This document shows, piece by piece, positions 43,348-52,047 of a stretch of 64,000 bases of DNA; within the stretch, counting starts at the first letter, position 1; every line of letters starts with the position of its first letter. The stretch is from Rhodanobacter thiooxydans. GTDB lineage: Bacteria > Pseudomonadota > Gammaproteobacteria > Xanthomonadales > Rhodanobacteraceae. The stretch lies in contig NZ_CP127409.1 of the NCBI RefSeq assembly GCF_030291135.1, positions 992,001 through 1,056,000 on the forward strand, given 5' to 3'. The position numbers and the translations under genes were made by a program. Under the pieces are notes generated by a model, which had not been told where the DNA came from, ran no database searches, and worked only from the letters and a program-made list of their open reading frames with translations.

Positions 43348-43755
43348 TTACAGGCCAAGCAGCTTGCAGACCCAATAGACGCCGATGCCCATTTGCACGG
43401 CGAAGGCGGTGAAGCGGGCATTGACGGCGATGACGCTGGTTGAGGCCAGGTGGATGCCGGACTGTACGATCCGGGCGCCCAGCAGCCAGGGCGCAAGCGC
43501 ATCGGTGACTTCCGCCCGGCCCATCACGATGGCGAGCAGCAGCAGGCCGCCGAAGACCGGCAGGCTCTCGACGCAGTTGGCGTGTGCGCGGGTGAGCCGC
43601 TGCATGAACGGCGAGAGATTCGCGTTGTCGGGCTTGAACTCATTCGAACGGACGCGGCCCGTGACCACGAGGTAGCCGCGCAGCGCCTCCATGACGACCA
43701 GCAGGAGCAGCGTCCAGGCGAGGAACAGGATGAGTGCCAGGGCGGAGGTGGTCAT
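43348..43755 (-). CDS. MAPEG-family membrane protein (135 aa)
   Basis: Four predicted helices. The conserved loop RLTRAHANCVESLPVFGGLLLL is the MAPEG hallmark (RxxNxxE: R-x-H-A-N-C-V-E), the glutathione-binding region in eukaryotic members. Bacterial MAPEG proteins are of uncertain function, perhaps glutathione-dependent detoxification. ATG 43755 begins the first helix; a longer open frame upstream is not supported. Confidence 0.87.
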   Translation of the reverse strand: MTTSALALILFLAWTLLLLVVMEALRGYLVVTGRVRSNEFKPDNANLSPFMQRLTRAHANCVESLPVFGGLLLLAIVMGRAEVTDALAPWLLGARIVQSGIHLASTSVIAVNARFTAFAVQMGIGVYWVCKLLGL

Positions 43756-43866
43756 GTTTGGCCTGCGGTTCGCGTGTAGTGATGATTTCGTGGTGCAGGT
43801 GATCAAATAAAAATAATCACCTGCGCCTACTTTGCTCGAAGGGCTGACTCAATTTCATCCGTTCCG

Positions 43867-44289
43867 TTATTTCGATGCTCTGCCGCTTATGCATGGTCCA
43901 TTCCAGGACTGACATTCAATGTAGTCCTCAAGCCTTCGTGCACGTTCGAGCGTGTAAGAGGCAAGACACCGATATTTCTCCTCGGCTTCATCGCTTCCAC
44001 CCTGTACGTCAGGCGGGCTTTGAGGGGCTTCATAAGCACAAGATTTATCCCGGTACTCAAGCCAGGCTTTCTGAGCATCACGGAGGTCTTTGGCATCGAC
44101 CTCATACTTGACCTGTTGCTTATAAAGCTGATTTAGGTAGTCGTCCGCCTGCTTATAAAGGCGGGCAGCGCACATACCCCGTTCCATCTGATTGCTCTGC
44201 ATCTCGATGTCGCAAACCGGGGCAGGTGTCGTAGCAAGCGCCGGTGCTACAAGAAACGTTGCAAGGAGAGAAAGAAGCTTGCCTTTCAT
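43867..44289 (-). CDS. LprI-like (DUF1311) periplasmic protein (140 aa)
   Basis: A signal peptide (1-19, APALAT) precedes a helical Cys-containing domain with CDIEMQSNQMERGMCAARLYKQAD...LYKQ and AQKAWLEYRDKSCAYEA. This is the LprI/DUF1311 pattern, a family that includes lysozyme inhibitors. Six Cys suggest three disulfides in the periplasm. Codon choice and GC are lower than in flanking genes, which points to recent acquisition. Confidence 0.83.
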   Translation of the reverse strand: MKGKLLSLLATFLVAPALATTPAPVCDIEMQSNQMERGMCAARLYKQADDYLNQLYKQQVKYEVDAKDLRDAQKAWLEYRDKSCAYEAPQSPPDVQGGSDEAEEKYRCLASYTLERARRLEDYIECQSWNGPCISGRASK

Positions 44290-44375
44290 TACTATTGCCC
44301 CTTGGGACAGCCTGATGCTGGAGTTAAGCGGTGGCCTAGTCGTCTGCCTTGAACGAATTATTGGACCACGCCTGA

Positions 44376-44723
44376 CTAATACTCGTTGTACTTTTTGGCG
44401 CTGCCACGCACGAGGTCTGCAGGATATTTGGCCTCGTTCGCCTCCAGCTTAGCTGAGGCACACTCAAGCGGATCAAGCGCGAATTTATCGGCGAGGTTTA
44501 CCAAGTACAGCTGAACGTCTCCGATCTCTTCTCTTAGGCACGCGAGCTTGTCGGCACTCAATTGAGAGCTCTCTGCCTCCGTGAGCCACAGAAAGATCTC
44601 AAGAATCTCTGCTGCCTCTGTGGCTAAGCCCGCCGCGAGGTTTTTGGGTGAATGAAACTTGGCCCAATCACGAGCGGCAACAAAGGCGCGTAACTTTTCT
44701 TGCAATTCTGGTACAGAGCTCAT
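44376..44723 (-). CDS. MazG-like nucleotide pyrophosphohydrolase (115 aa)
   Basis: All-alpha NTP pyrophosphatase with the metal-binding helices TEAAEILEIFLW and REEIGDVQLYLVNLAD (ExxE...ExxD). It resembles the RS21-C6/dCTPase-like branch that hydrolyses non-canonical or excess dNTPs. It is coupled to the upstream EVE/PUA-like gene by an ATGA overlap (44720-44723). Lower GC than its surroundings. A phage- or defence-linked role in nucleotide pool control is possible but unproven. Confidence 0.88.
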   Translation of the reverse strand: MSSVPELQEKLRAFVAARDWAKFHSPKNLAAGLATEAAEILEIFLWLTEAESSQLSADKLACLREEIGDVQLYLVNLADKFALDPLECASAKLEANEAKYPADLVRGSAKKYNEY

Positions 44724-45136
44724 GCCAGAAGCTCTGGCTCGCGATGCTTCAGGAAGGCGCGAAGCTGCGCCTCGTGATCTGGGCCTAAGCGTTTGAAGGT
44801 CATGACCGACCGGTATTCCTTCGCGGGAGTGCCAATCGCCTCTTGCAGATTAAACGGGTGGCTGATCCGTTGCGTGCCGTGGCACTGAACAAGATAGCGC
44901 CACCGACCCTCCGTGCCTGGCCAGTACCGTTCTGACTCGCTCGGTTGTATAGGGCGTATTGAATCGAGCACCATGACATATTGAATTTGTCGCTCGCTCT
45001 TGCCGCAGTCCGCGCGGTTCTTGCTGACAAGAACAATTTCGCCGATATGCCAGTCGCGGGGCTGGCCGCTGAACGCGTGTTTCTGATTCTTTACGACACT
45101 TGGAAGTGTTGCTCCGGAGGTTTTGAATAGAAACAT
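44720..45136 (-). CDS. EVE/PUA-like domain protein, unknown function (138 aa)
   Basis: Begins MFLFKTSGATLPSVVKNQKHAFSG and continues PRDWHIGEIVLVSKNRADCG and IQYVMVLDSIRP, then GRWRYLVQCHG. This strand pattern and the position of the aromatic residues recall EVE/ASCH-PUA domains, which bind modified nucleotides. The assignment is tentative. ATG 45136 is used because AAGGA lies 6 bases before it; the ATG at 45142 would have no spacing. It is coupled to the MazG-like gene. Confidence 0.6.
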   Translation of the reverse strand: MFLFKTSGATLPSVVKNQKHAFSGQPRDWHIGEIVLVSKNRADCGKSERQIQYVMVLDSIRPIQPSESERYWPGTEGRWRYLVQCHGTQRISHPFNLQEAIGTPAKEYRSVMTFKRLGPDHEAQLRAFLKHREPELLA

Positions 45137-45472
45137 GGCCATTCCTTGAGTTGACGAAAATATGCAGTGCGGTCTAACTCTTAGTAGATTTCAAATTGCA
45201 GTCTAATCCCACGGCCTATCCCGTGTCCGCGGCGCCCTTTCTCCGGCCGTCGTCCTTGAAATCAATACCTTCGCTTGCCACGCGCGACCTAATCCCGCAG
45301 CGTTTCGGCGCGCGAAGTCATGTCGCCCCGCAGACACCCGGCCGCCCTCTTGAAGTACCCCCTGCCAGCCATCGTACATCGCCATGCGGCGGCCGTTCGG
45401 GCGGGACGGCTGTCTGGCGTTTCTTCGCCAGGATGGCCGCGCGGGCAACCGCGGGCAACCGCGGTCAGCCGC
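45137..45472. other. 336-bp gap without a recognised gene
   Basis: The left 80 bases are AT-rich and may hold the promoter of the EVE/MazG pair. The rest returns to high GC and includes a short direct repeat GCGGGCAACC at about 45431-45450. No coding frame here has support. Confidence 0.5.
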
Positions 45473-46591
45473 TCACCGCGGCACCCGATACCCGCCAGGC
45501 ACCCCATGCGGGCTCAGCACCAGTTGCCACAGTTGGTCGCGGCGGCTGCGGAACACGGCGGCGGAGACGGCGAGGTAATAGCGCCACATGCGGCGGAAGC
45601 GTTCGTCGTAGCTTGGCGGCAGGCTGGGCCAGGCGGCTTCGACGTTGGTGCGCCACGCGGTGAGCGTGCGGTCGTAGTCGGCGCCGAAGTTGTGCCAGTC
45701 CTCGACCACGAACAGGTCCTCCAGCGCGGCGGCGACCTGGCTGGCGGCGGGGATCATCGAGTTCGGGAAGATGTACTTCTCGATCCATGGGTCGGGCTGC
45801 GCCGGCGCGCCGTTGCTGCCGATGCAGTGCAGCAGCGACAGGCCGTCGTCCTTGAGGCAGCGGCGCACGGTTTCGAAATAGGTGCGGTAGTTCTTGCCGC
45901 CGACGTGCTCGAACATGCCGATCGAATACACCGCGTCGAACTGCTCGTTGACCTCGCGGTAGTCCTGCAGGCGGATCTCGATCGGCAGCCCGCTGCACAG
46001 CTCGCGCGCGTAATCGGCCTGCTGCTGCGACACGGTGATGCCGACGCCCTCCACGCCGTAGCGTTCGGCCGCGTATTTCAGCGCCTCGCCCCAGCCGCAG
46101 CCGATGTCCAGCACGCGCTGGCCGGTCTTCAGCTGCAGCTTGCGGCAGACCAGGTCGAGCTTGGCGGCCTGCGCGTCATCGAGGTTGCCGGCCTTGGCCC
46201 AGTAGCCGCAGGAATACACCAGGCGCTTGCCCAGCATGGCGTGGAACAGGTCGTTGCCGAGGTCGTAGTGGACCTTGCCGATCTCGAACGCGCGCTCGCC
46301 GCGTTGCAGGTTGACGAAGCGCGCCTTGAGGTGGGCGAGCAGGGTGTCGAGCGTGCGCAGTTCCTGGTCCAGCCCGGCGGTGAGCAGGCGGGTGCACAGC
46401 GCGGGCAGGTCGTCGGCATCCCACCAGCCGTCCATGTACGCCTCGCCCAGGCCCAGCGAGCCGTGCGCGAACACACGCGCGTACAGGCGCTTGTCGTGTA
46501 CGCGCAGGTCGGTCGGGGCGTCGCCGTCGATGTGGATGCCGGCCTGTTCGAGCAGTTCGCTGGCGCGATTCTTCAAGTCGTCCTGGCTCAT
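45473..46591 (-). CDS. cfa: Cyclopropane-fatty-acyl-phospholipid synthase (372 aa)
   Basis: Classical CFA synthase: it uses SAM to convert cis-unsaturated phospholipid chains to cyclopropane chains at the inner membrane. YDLGNDLFHAMLGKRLVYSCGYW (acceptor site), VLDIGCGWGEALKYAAE (SAM), GITVSQQQ and YSIGMFEHVG are present, with a C-terminal MWRYYLAVSAAVFRSRRDQLWQL. Length is close to E. coli Cfa (382). It lies 32 bases after DUF190 and so belongs to the unit that starts at the fluoride riboswitch. It is the third CFA-family gene in the window and the most canonical. Confidence 0.95.
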   Translation of the reverse strand: MSQDDLKNRASELLEQAGIHIDGDAPTDLRVHDKRLYARVFAHGSLGLGEAYMDGWWDADDLPALCTRLLTAGLDQELRTLDTLLAHLKARFVNLQRGERAFEIGKVHYDLGNDLFHAMLGKRLVYSCGYWAKAGNLDDAQAAKLDLVCRKLQLKTGQRVLDIGCGWGEALKYAAERYGVEGVGITVSQQQADYARELCSGLPIEIRLQDYREVNEQFDAVYSIGMFEHVGGKNYRTYFETVRRCLKDDGLSLLHCIGSNGAPAQPDPWIEKYIFPNSMIPAASQVAAALEDLFVVEDWHNFGADYDRTLTAWRTNVEAAWPSLPPSYDERFRRMWRYYLAVSAAVFRSRRDQLWQLVLSPHGVPGGYRVPR

Positions 46592-46623
46592 GCGTCGTCT
46601 CGCGGTGGATGAAATCGCGGCGG

Positions 46624-46962
46624 TCAGTGGCCGCCGAGCACGGCAAAGCTTGCCGGCGAACGTGCATACGTCGCGTCGACACCGGCGCTGCGCACCAGTT
46701 GCAGCAGCAGTTCGGCCTGTTCTTCGCGCAGCAGGAACTCGATCTTTACCGGCAGGTCGTCGGCCAGCTCGAAGAACTGCTCCTCGTGCAGCACGCCATG
46801 CCGGCCGAAGCCGGCGATCGCCCGGAACACCGAGCCGCCGCCCAGGCCGTGGGCCCTGGCCTGTTCCAGCAGCCACTCGGAAAGCAGCATGCCGTCGTGC
46901 TTCGCGCGCGAGTGGCAGTAGAAATACAGGTGCACGCCCTGCTGCAGGTTTTCCTGATTCAT
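46624..46962 (-). CDS. DUF190 protein of the crcB locus (112 aa)
   Basis: Small GlnB-like protein of the DUF190 family (GVHLYFYCHSRAKHDGMLLSEWLLEQAR, GSVFRAIAGFGRHGVLH). DUF190 is usually encoded beside crcB and is presumed to modulate fluoride export. It begins 13 bases after the crcB stop. Function is known only by association. Confidence 0.88.
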   Translation of the reverse strand: MNQENLQQGVHLYFYCHSRAKHDGMLLSEWLLEQARAHGLGGGSVFRAIAGFGRHGVLHEEQFFELADDLPVKIEFLLREEQAELLLQLVRSAGVDATYARSPASFAVLGGH

Positions 46963-46975
46963 GCGGTACCCCCGG

Positions 46976-47362
46976 TCAGTGGCGCAAGAGGCTGCGGGTG
47001 AGCGCGATGCCGAGCACGGTCATCGCCAGCGAGCCGACCACGTGCACGGCCACGTGGCCGCTGAACCACAGGTACTGCTGGCGCAGCAGCAGCGTGGCCG
47101 ACTCGGCCGAGAAGGTGGAGAACGTGGTCAGTCCGCCGAGGAAGCCGGTGAACACGAACAGCCGCAGCGCCGGCGACAGCGTCTGGAAGTGGTCGAACAG
47201 GCCCATCACGCAGCCCATCAGCAGGCCGCCGACGAGGTTCGCCGCCAGCGTGCCCAGCGGCAGGGTGGGGAAGACGGGGTTGAGCAGCACGCCCAGTCCC
47301 CAGCGCAGCCAGCAGCCCAGCGCGCCGCCGATGCCGATTGCCACAAATCCGTTCAAGCCCAC
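46976..47362 (-). CDS. crcB: Fluoride channel Fluc/CrcB (128 aa, GTG start)
   Basis: Four membrane helices. Family motifs are GGALGCWLRWGLG, GTLAANLVGGLLMG (with the polar-track Asn) and the signature GFLGGLTTFSTFSAE containing the two central Phe residues and the Na+-site break. It forms a dual-topology dimer that lets F- leave the cell. The GTG at 47362 starts the family N-terminus and has GGGAGG 7 bases upstream. It lies 66 bases after a fluoride riboswitch. Confidence 0.94.
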   Translation of the reverse strand: MGLNGFVAIGIGGALGCWLRWGLGVLLNPVFPTLPLGTLAANLVGGLLMGCVMGLFDHFQTLSPALRLFVFTGFLGGLTTFSTFSAESATLLLRQQYLWFSGHVAVHVVGSLAMTVLGIALTRSLLRH

Positions 47363-47427
47363 GTGCGTGCCTCCCGACAGTGAAAGTGTCCGGTTGCCGC
47401 GGCAGGCGCGCCTGCGCCGCCGGGAAC

Positions 47428-47525
47428 CGGAGGTGCAGGCATCATCAGCTTCAACGCAGGATCGCGAGTAGCGGTTTGTCCCGGCGCGCATGAAGGTGCC
47501 GGAACAGGAGGCATGCCATCTCCGA
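47428..47525 (-). promoter_or_regulatory. Fluoride riboswitch (crcB motif)
   Basis: Read on the minus strand: the P1/pseudoknot element GGAGATGGCATGCCTCC (47507-47523), a hairpin starting TTCCGGCACC, the internal AAACCGC, and the closing GCTGATGATGCCTGCACCTCC. These are the conserved parts of the crcB-motif aptamer in the correct order. Binding of F- should turn on the crcB-DUF190-cfa unit. It overlaps the region just before the divergent efflux gene. Confidence 0.88.
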
Positions 47526-47609
47526 GCGGCCATCCTAATGGATCGGGCCGGTCGATCGTCAAGCGCAGCGGTTCTATACTGCGCGGCCCCTCGTAGCTAC
47601 CGTGCCGCC

Positions 47610-48878
47610 ATGAGCCCAGCCCATCGCCCCGTGCGCCGCAGCCTGCCATGGCTGCTGGCTGCGCTGTCGATGATCGGGCCGTTCTCGATCGACGCAGTGT
47701 TCCCGGCGTTTCCGCTGGTCGGCGCACGCTTCGGCGTGGACGCCGCGGCGCTGCAGCAGCTGGTCAGCGTGTACCTGGCCACTTATGCCGTGATGAGTCT
47801 GTTCCATGGCGCGATCTCCGACGCGGTGGGGCGCAAGCCGGTGGTGGTCGCCGGCTTGCTGGTGTACGCGGTGGCGTCGGTGGGCGCCGCGGTATCCAGT
47901 TCGTTCGCCATGCTGCTGATGTGCCGCGCGCTGCAGGGCATGTCCGCCGGCGCCGGGTTGGTGGTGGGCCGGGCGGTGATCCGCGACAGCCTGGAAGGGC
48001 CGGCCGCGCAGCGGCTGATGTCGCAGGTGATGATGATCTTCGGGGTGGCGCCGGTGATCGCGCCGATGGTCGGCGCGCTGCTGCTGCCGCTGGGCGGCTG
48101 GCACGGCATCTTCTGGTTGCTCGCCGTGTTCGCGCTGTTGCTGGCGCTGGCCTTGCAGCAGTTCCTGGATGAAACCCATCCGCCGGCACGGCGCACGCGG
48201 TTTGCGCCGCGGCCGCTGCTGGCAGGCTACCTGTCGTTCGGTCGCGACCGCGTGTTCTGGCCGCTGCTGGTTTCCAGCTCGGTCAATTTTGCCGGCCTGT
48301 TCCTGTACATCGCCTCGGCGCCGCACATCGTGCGCGGGTTGCTGCAGCTGTCGGCGCAGGGTTTTCCGTGGCTGTTCGTGCCGGTGGTGAGTGGGCTGAT
48401 CGGCGGCGCCTGGCTGTCCGGGTGGATGGCCGGGCGGCACAGCGCGAAGTCTACGGTGAGCCTGGGCTATGTGGTGATGCTGCTGGCGTGCGGGGCGCAC
48501 CTGTTGCTGGCGCTGGCGCTGCCTGCGCCGCGGCTGCCGTGGTCGATGCTGCCGCTGATCCTGCACGGCATCGGCGTGCAGCTGGCGTTCCCGACGCTGA
48601 CCTTGCTGCTGCTGGACCGCTTTCCGCATCACCGCGGCGGAATTTCCTCGGTGCAGGCGTTCGCCAGCCTGCTGCTGTGCAGTTTCGTGGCCGGGGTGAT
48701 GTCGCCGTTGCTGTCGGCGAGCATGCTGCATCTGGCACTGGGCGCGTCGGCGCTGACCCTGCTCGGCGTGCTGGCGTGGTGGTGGTATCACCGCATCACG
48801 CGCCAGCCGCTGGAGCAGCCGCTGGCCGACGTCGATACGGCGGCCGGGATTCAGGCAGGGATCGCCGAGCCGCGTTGA
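47610..48878 (+). CDS. Bcr/CflA-family MFS drug-resistance transporter (422 aa)
   Basis: Twelve predicted helices. The cytoplasmic loop-2/3 motif is FHGAISDAVGRKPV, and the helix-4/5 region is CRALQGMSAGAGLVVGRAVIRD, typical of Bcr/CflA proton-driven efflux (bicyclomycin, chloramphenicol, sulfonamides). The drug range is unknown. ATG 47610 precedes the first helix; a longer frame would run into the divergent fluoride riboswitch. Confidence 0.92.
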   Translation: MSPAHRPVRRSLPWLLAALSMIGPFSIDAVFPAFPLVGARFGVDAAALQQLVSVYLATYAVMSLFHGAISDAVGRKPVVVAGLLVYAVASVGAAVSSSFAMLLMCRALQGMSAGAGLVVGRAVIRDSLEGPAAQRLMSQVMMIFGVAPVIAPMVGALLLPLGGWHGIFWLLAVFALLLALALQQFLDETHPPARRTRFAPRPLLAGYLSFGRDRVFWPLLVSSSVNFAGLFLYIASAPHIVRGLLQLSAQGFPWLFVPVVSGLIGGAWLSGWMAGRHSAKSTVSLGYVVMLLACGAHLLLALALPAPRLPWSMLPLILHGIGVQLAFPTLTLLLLDRFPHHRGGISSVQAFASLLLCSFVAGVMSPLLSASMLHLALGASALTLLGVLAWWWYHRITRQPLEQPLADVDTAAGIQAGIAEPR

Positions 48879-48894
48879 GGCGCCGCCGCACTGG

Positions 48895-50037
48895 CTACGC
48901 CGGTGAGCCCGGCATGGCAGCGGGGATGCGCGTCACGGCATCTGCCAATACCAGAGCGCTGTTGTCGGCCAGTGCGCTGACCAGCGAAGGCGAGCGGTAG
49001 CTGGAGTCGGCGAGCCAGCGTTGCCATACCGAACCGTCGATCTTCTCGTTGACGCCGGTGCCGAGCCGGCGGTCGAACGGCGGCTTGAACTCCTTGTAGA
49101 GGCCGTCCATGAACTCCGCGTACGAATTGCGTGGCATGCCGGAGTCGGCGTCGTCCTCCGGCATGAACAGCGCGTCGCTGGCCAGTCCGGCGGCGATGGC
49201 CTTGCGCTGCAACCACGCCAGCGGCAGGTCGGGCAGCGGATCGGGTCGGCGCCCGGCGCCATCGCACTCGTTGCCGCCGCCGACGTCGGAGTGCGCGCCG
49301 ATGAACCAGCGCTGCTCGATCTCGATCTGTTCGAGCTTCTTCGAGGTCAGCGTCTCACCGGGCTTCACCGTGTACGGATTGCGCGTCCATACCGTGGGCG
49401 CGAAGTCGGCGCGGTGCTCGTCCAGCGCCAGCGCCTGGTAGGCATACTTCACGATCTTGCTGAGTTCGGTGTCGTGGAACTGGTAGCGCTTGCGCGCAAA
49501 GGGAAACCACGAGGCGGTGCCCGGGATGCCGAGCGAGCCGACGGTGTCCCACACGCCGATGAAGTGGATGTCGATCACGATCGAATGGCTGGCGCGGAAT
49601 GCCACCGCGGCCGGGTCGTCGGGCTTGCTGCGGGTGTCGCGATAGAAGTCGTAGGCGGCGGAGACGTCGGCTCTGGCCACGCTGCCGTGGGTGCCGCAGC
49701 GGAGCAGGCCGCACTTGCGGATCAGCCCGCCGAGGCTGCGTGCGGTATAGGCGCCGCGGCTGAAGCCGAAAAGGTAGAGCAGGTCGCCGGGTTGCCAGGT
49801 TTCGCATAGCCAGCGGTAGCCATCGAGCACGTTGTCGGACAGGCCGTAGCCGAACGCGCCGCCGAGCAGGTGGGCCAGCCCGGGCTTCACACCCACACCG
49901 GGGATGTAGTTGATGAGCTGGGCGTTGCCGGCGTCGTCGCGCGGCGCCAGCAGCCGGCGCAGGCGCTCCACGTTGGTGTTCGATTCGGGCTTGTTCCAGG
50001 TGCCGTCGAACAGCAGCACGAGCCTGCGCGTGGCCAT
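48895..50037 (-). CDS. DUF2235 alpha/beta-hydrolase (Tle1-like phospholipase domain, 380 aa)
   Basis: Opens RRLVLLFDGTWNKPESNTNV and contains the nucleophile elbow GFSRGAYTARSLGG, later FIGVWDTVGSLG and QRWFIGAHSDVGGG, all DUF2235 hallmarks. Some members are type VI secretion lipases (Tle1), but no immunity, PAAR or VgrG gene is present and there is no export signal. A housekeeping or stand-alone hydrolase is as likely. ATG 50037 is preceded by GGAGGG. Confidence 0.86.
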   Translation of the reverse strand: MATRRLVLLFDGTWNKPESNTNVERLRRLLAPRDDAGNAQLINYIPGVGVKPGLAHLLGGAFGYGLSDNVLDGYRWLCETWQPGDLLYLFGFSRGAYTARSLGGLIRKCGLLRCGTHGSVARADVSAAYDFYRDTRSKPDDPAAVAFRASHSIVIDIHFIGVWDTVGSLGIPGTASWFPFARKRYQFHDTELSKIVKYAYQALALDEHRADFAPTVWTRNPYTVKPGETLTSKKLEQIEIEQRWFIGAHSDVGGGNECDGAGRRPDPLPDLPLAWLQRKAIAAGLASDALFMPEDDADSGMPRNSYAEFMDGLYKEFKPPFDRRLGTGVNEKIDGSVWQRWLADSSYRSPSLVSALADNSALVLADAVTRIPAAMPGSPA

Positions 50038-50147
50038 GGCGCCCTCCGTCGTCCGGTTCGTCTGCACCGACTCTAGGCCGTGATGCCGTGCCCGGCCAGT
50101 GCCGCGCGAACGGCAGTGGCGGCACCCGCGACCGGCTGGCGTCGTTC

Positions 50148-51908
50148 CTACAGGGTGGGCGAGTCGTCGTGCAGCATCGCCCGGCGCACGATGCGGATCG
50201 GCGCGAAACCCTGCTGCATGAAGCCGTCGTGGAACGCCATCAGGTTGAAATCCTTGCCCTGCCGTGCTTCGAGGTCGGCGCGCAGCTTCATGATCTGCAG
50301 CTTGCCCAGCGTGTAGTACAGGTAGGTGGGATCGGCCGTGCCGCGCTTGGTCTCGACCTCGCCGACCGCGCGCGACTGGTAGCCCTCGTTGACGAAGAAG
50401 TCGACCGCCTGGTCCATCGTCATCTGCCCGGTGTGCAGCTTGATGCCGACCACGAAGCGTGCGTTGCGCAGCAGGGCATCCTGCAGCTGGCCGAGCCGCA
50501 GCAGCAATTGCTGGCGCCGGTCGTGCGGGAATTCGAACTGCGCCAGCCCGGCGTCCAGCATCATCTGCTCGCAGTAGTGCGCCCAGCCCTCGACGTTGGT
50601 GTTGGCGCCGAGCAGCTTGCGCACGCGGTCATCGAGGCGCTGCATCCACAGGAACTGGATGTAGTGGCCGGGATAGGCCTCGTGGGTGGCGACGGAGCTG
50701 ATCACCGGGTAGTTGAACTGCGCCATGAACTCCTGCGTGCGCTGGCTGTTCCAGCCGGGCTCGGGCAGGGTGACGTTGAAGTAGGCCTCCCTGGCGACGG
50801 TCTCGTACGGCCCGGGCGTGTCCATCGAGGCGAACGTGGTGGCACGCATGAATGGCGGGGTTTCCTCCAGGATCGGCCGCACGTCCGAGGGAATCGTGAT
50901 GATCCGTTTCTGCCGGATGAAGGCGGTCAGGTGGTCGAAGGTGGCGCGGAAGCTCTCAAGCAGCTTGTCCGGGGGAGGGTAGTCGGAGCCAAGTTCCGCC
51001 AGCACCTGGCGCGGAGTCTTGGTCGGGTCGAGCTGGTGCGCCACTTCGGCGAAGCGGCGCTGGTTCTGGCGCAGGTCGGCCATGTCGATGGCGAGCAGCC
51101 GGTCCAGCGGCAGGGTGACCATCTCGTCGTACTTCAGCTTGTCGCGGAACGCGGCGGCGCCAATGCGGAAGTCGCCGTGCGCGCCCGGCAGCACGGCGCT
51201 CTTCAGCCACCCCTGGTAATCCTCCAGCGCCTGGATCACGGCGGCGTTGCTGCTGGCGAATTGGCGCTTCAGCTCCGCGTCGGTGACCGCGGTGAAGGCC
51301 GCCGGCACGTCGTTGCGGAAAAACTGCACCAGCCCCGGCAGCTGTTCCAGCGCGATCTGCACGTAGATCTTCGGCGGGTTGTCGAGATTCCGGCGTGCCG
51401 CGGCGAGCACTGCCGGCATCAGCCGTTCGCGTGCGATCAGCGCGCGCAGGCGGGTTTCCGGCGGGGCAAACTTGCGCTCCATCAGGGTGAACGCGCTGCT
51501 GGTGATGCCGCTGGAATAGATGTCCGGGTTCTTCTGCCACGGCCGGATCGTCTCCAGCGTCAGCAGGGTGCTGCGGATGTTGTTCAGCACCAGCTCGCGA
51601 TCGCCACGCACGCGCTCACCCAGCGGCGCGGGATCGACCGCCGCCACGCGCCGCTCCCATTGCCTGAGCGCCTTGACGTTGGCCTCGATGTCGCTGCGCG
51701 AATAGCCTTCGAGTTTGTCGTCGTAGGCGTGGATGCCGTCGAGGGTGGCGGTGGAGGGGTTGGTTGGGAAGTAGTAGCTGTCGAAGTAGCCGTCGGCCAG
51801 GTGCATGAAGGCCTGGTCCGCGGTGGCGCTGTCGACGGCGGCCGCCGTGGCGTTGCCCAGCGTCAGCGCGGCGACCAGGCCGAGCAGGAGGCGTGCGGTT
51901 CGGGGCAT
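50148..51908 (-). CDS. DUF885 putative metallohydrolase, exported (586 aa)
   Basis: A signal peptide (1-24, GNATAAAV) is followed by a largely helical protein with VATHEAYPGHYIQF, an HExxxGH zinc-type motif, NVEGWAHYCEQMML, and AVDFFVNEGYQ. DUF885 proteins resemble M32/thimet-like peptidases in fold. Substrate unknown; periplasmic peptidase is the best guess. It is close to the DUF2235 gene but 110 bases apart and probably separate. Confidence 0.87.
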   Translation of the reverse strand: MPRTARLLLGLVAALTLGNATAAAVDSATADQAFMHLADGYFDSYYFPTNPSTATLDGIHAYDDKLEGYSRSDIEANVKALRQWERRVAAVDPAPLGERVRGDRELVLNNIRSTLLTLETIRPWQKNPDIYSSGITSSAFTLMERKFAPPETRLRALIARERLMPAVLAAARRNLDNPPKIYVQIALEQLPGLVQFFRNDVPAAFTAVTDAELKRQFASSNAAVIQALEDYQGWLKSAVLPGAHGDFRIGAAAFRDKLKYDEMVTLPLDRLLAIDMADLRQNQRRFAEVAHQLDPTKTPRQVLAELGSDYPPPDKLLESFRATFDHLTAFIRQKRIITIPSDVRPILEETPPFMRATTFASMDTPGPYETVAREAYFNVTLPEPGWNSQRTQEFMAQFNYPVISSVATHEAYPGHYIQFLWMQRLDDRVRKLLGANTNVEGWAHYCEQMMLDAGLAQFEFPHDRRQQLLLRLGQLQDALLRNARFVVGIKLHTGQMTMDQAVDFFVNEGYQSRAVGEVETKRGTADPTYLYYTLGKLQIMKLRADLEARQGKDFNLMAFHDGFMQQGFAPIRIVRRAMLHDDSPTL

Positions 51909-52047
51909 GCTGGTTCTCTTTCGAAGGGCGTGCCATCGGCGTGGGCTGCCGGCACCGGAGGCGGCCATTTTTCAGTAGTTTCCGCGCGGGGCGCAAGCGG
52001 CGTACGCTGCGCGTTTAACCGCCATCGGCGGACAAGGGTTGCAAGCC

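Noticed and set aside
45431..45450. Short direct repeat GCGGGCAACC as part of a CRISPR or attachment site
   Set aside because: Only two copies, back to back, in GC-rich intergenic DNA with no integrase or cas gene.
48895..50037. Type VI secretion effector Tle1
   Set aside because: The DUF2235 domain fits, but no VgrG, PAAR, adaptor or immunity gene lies next to it and there is no sign of secretion.
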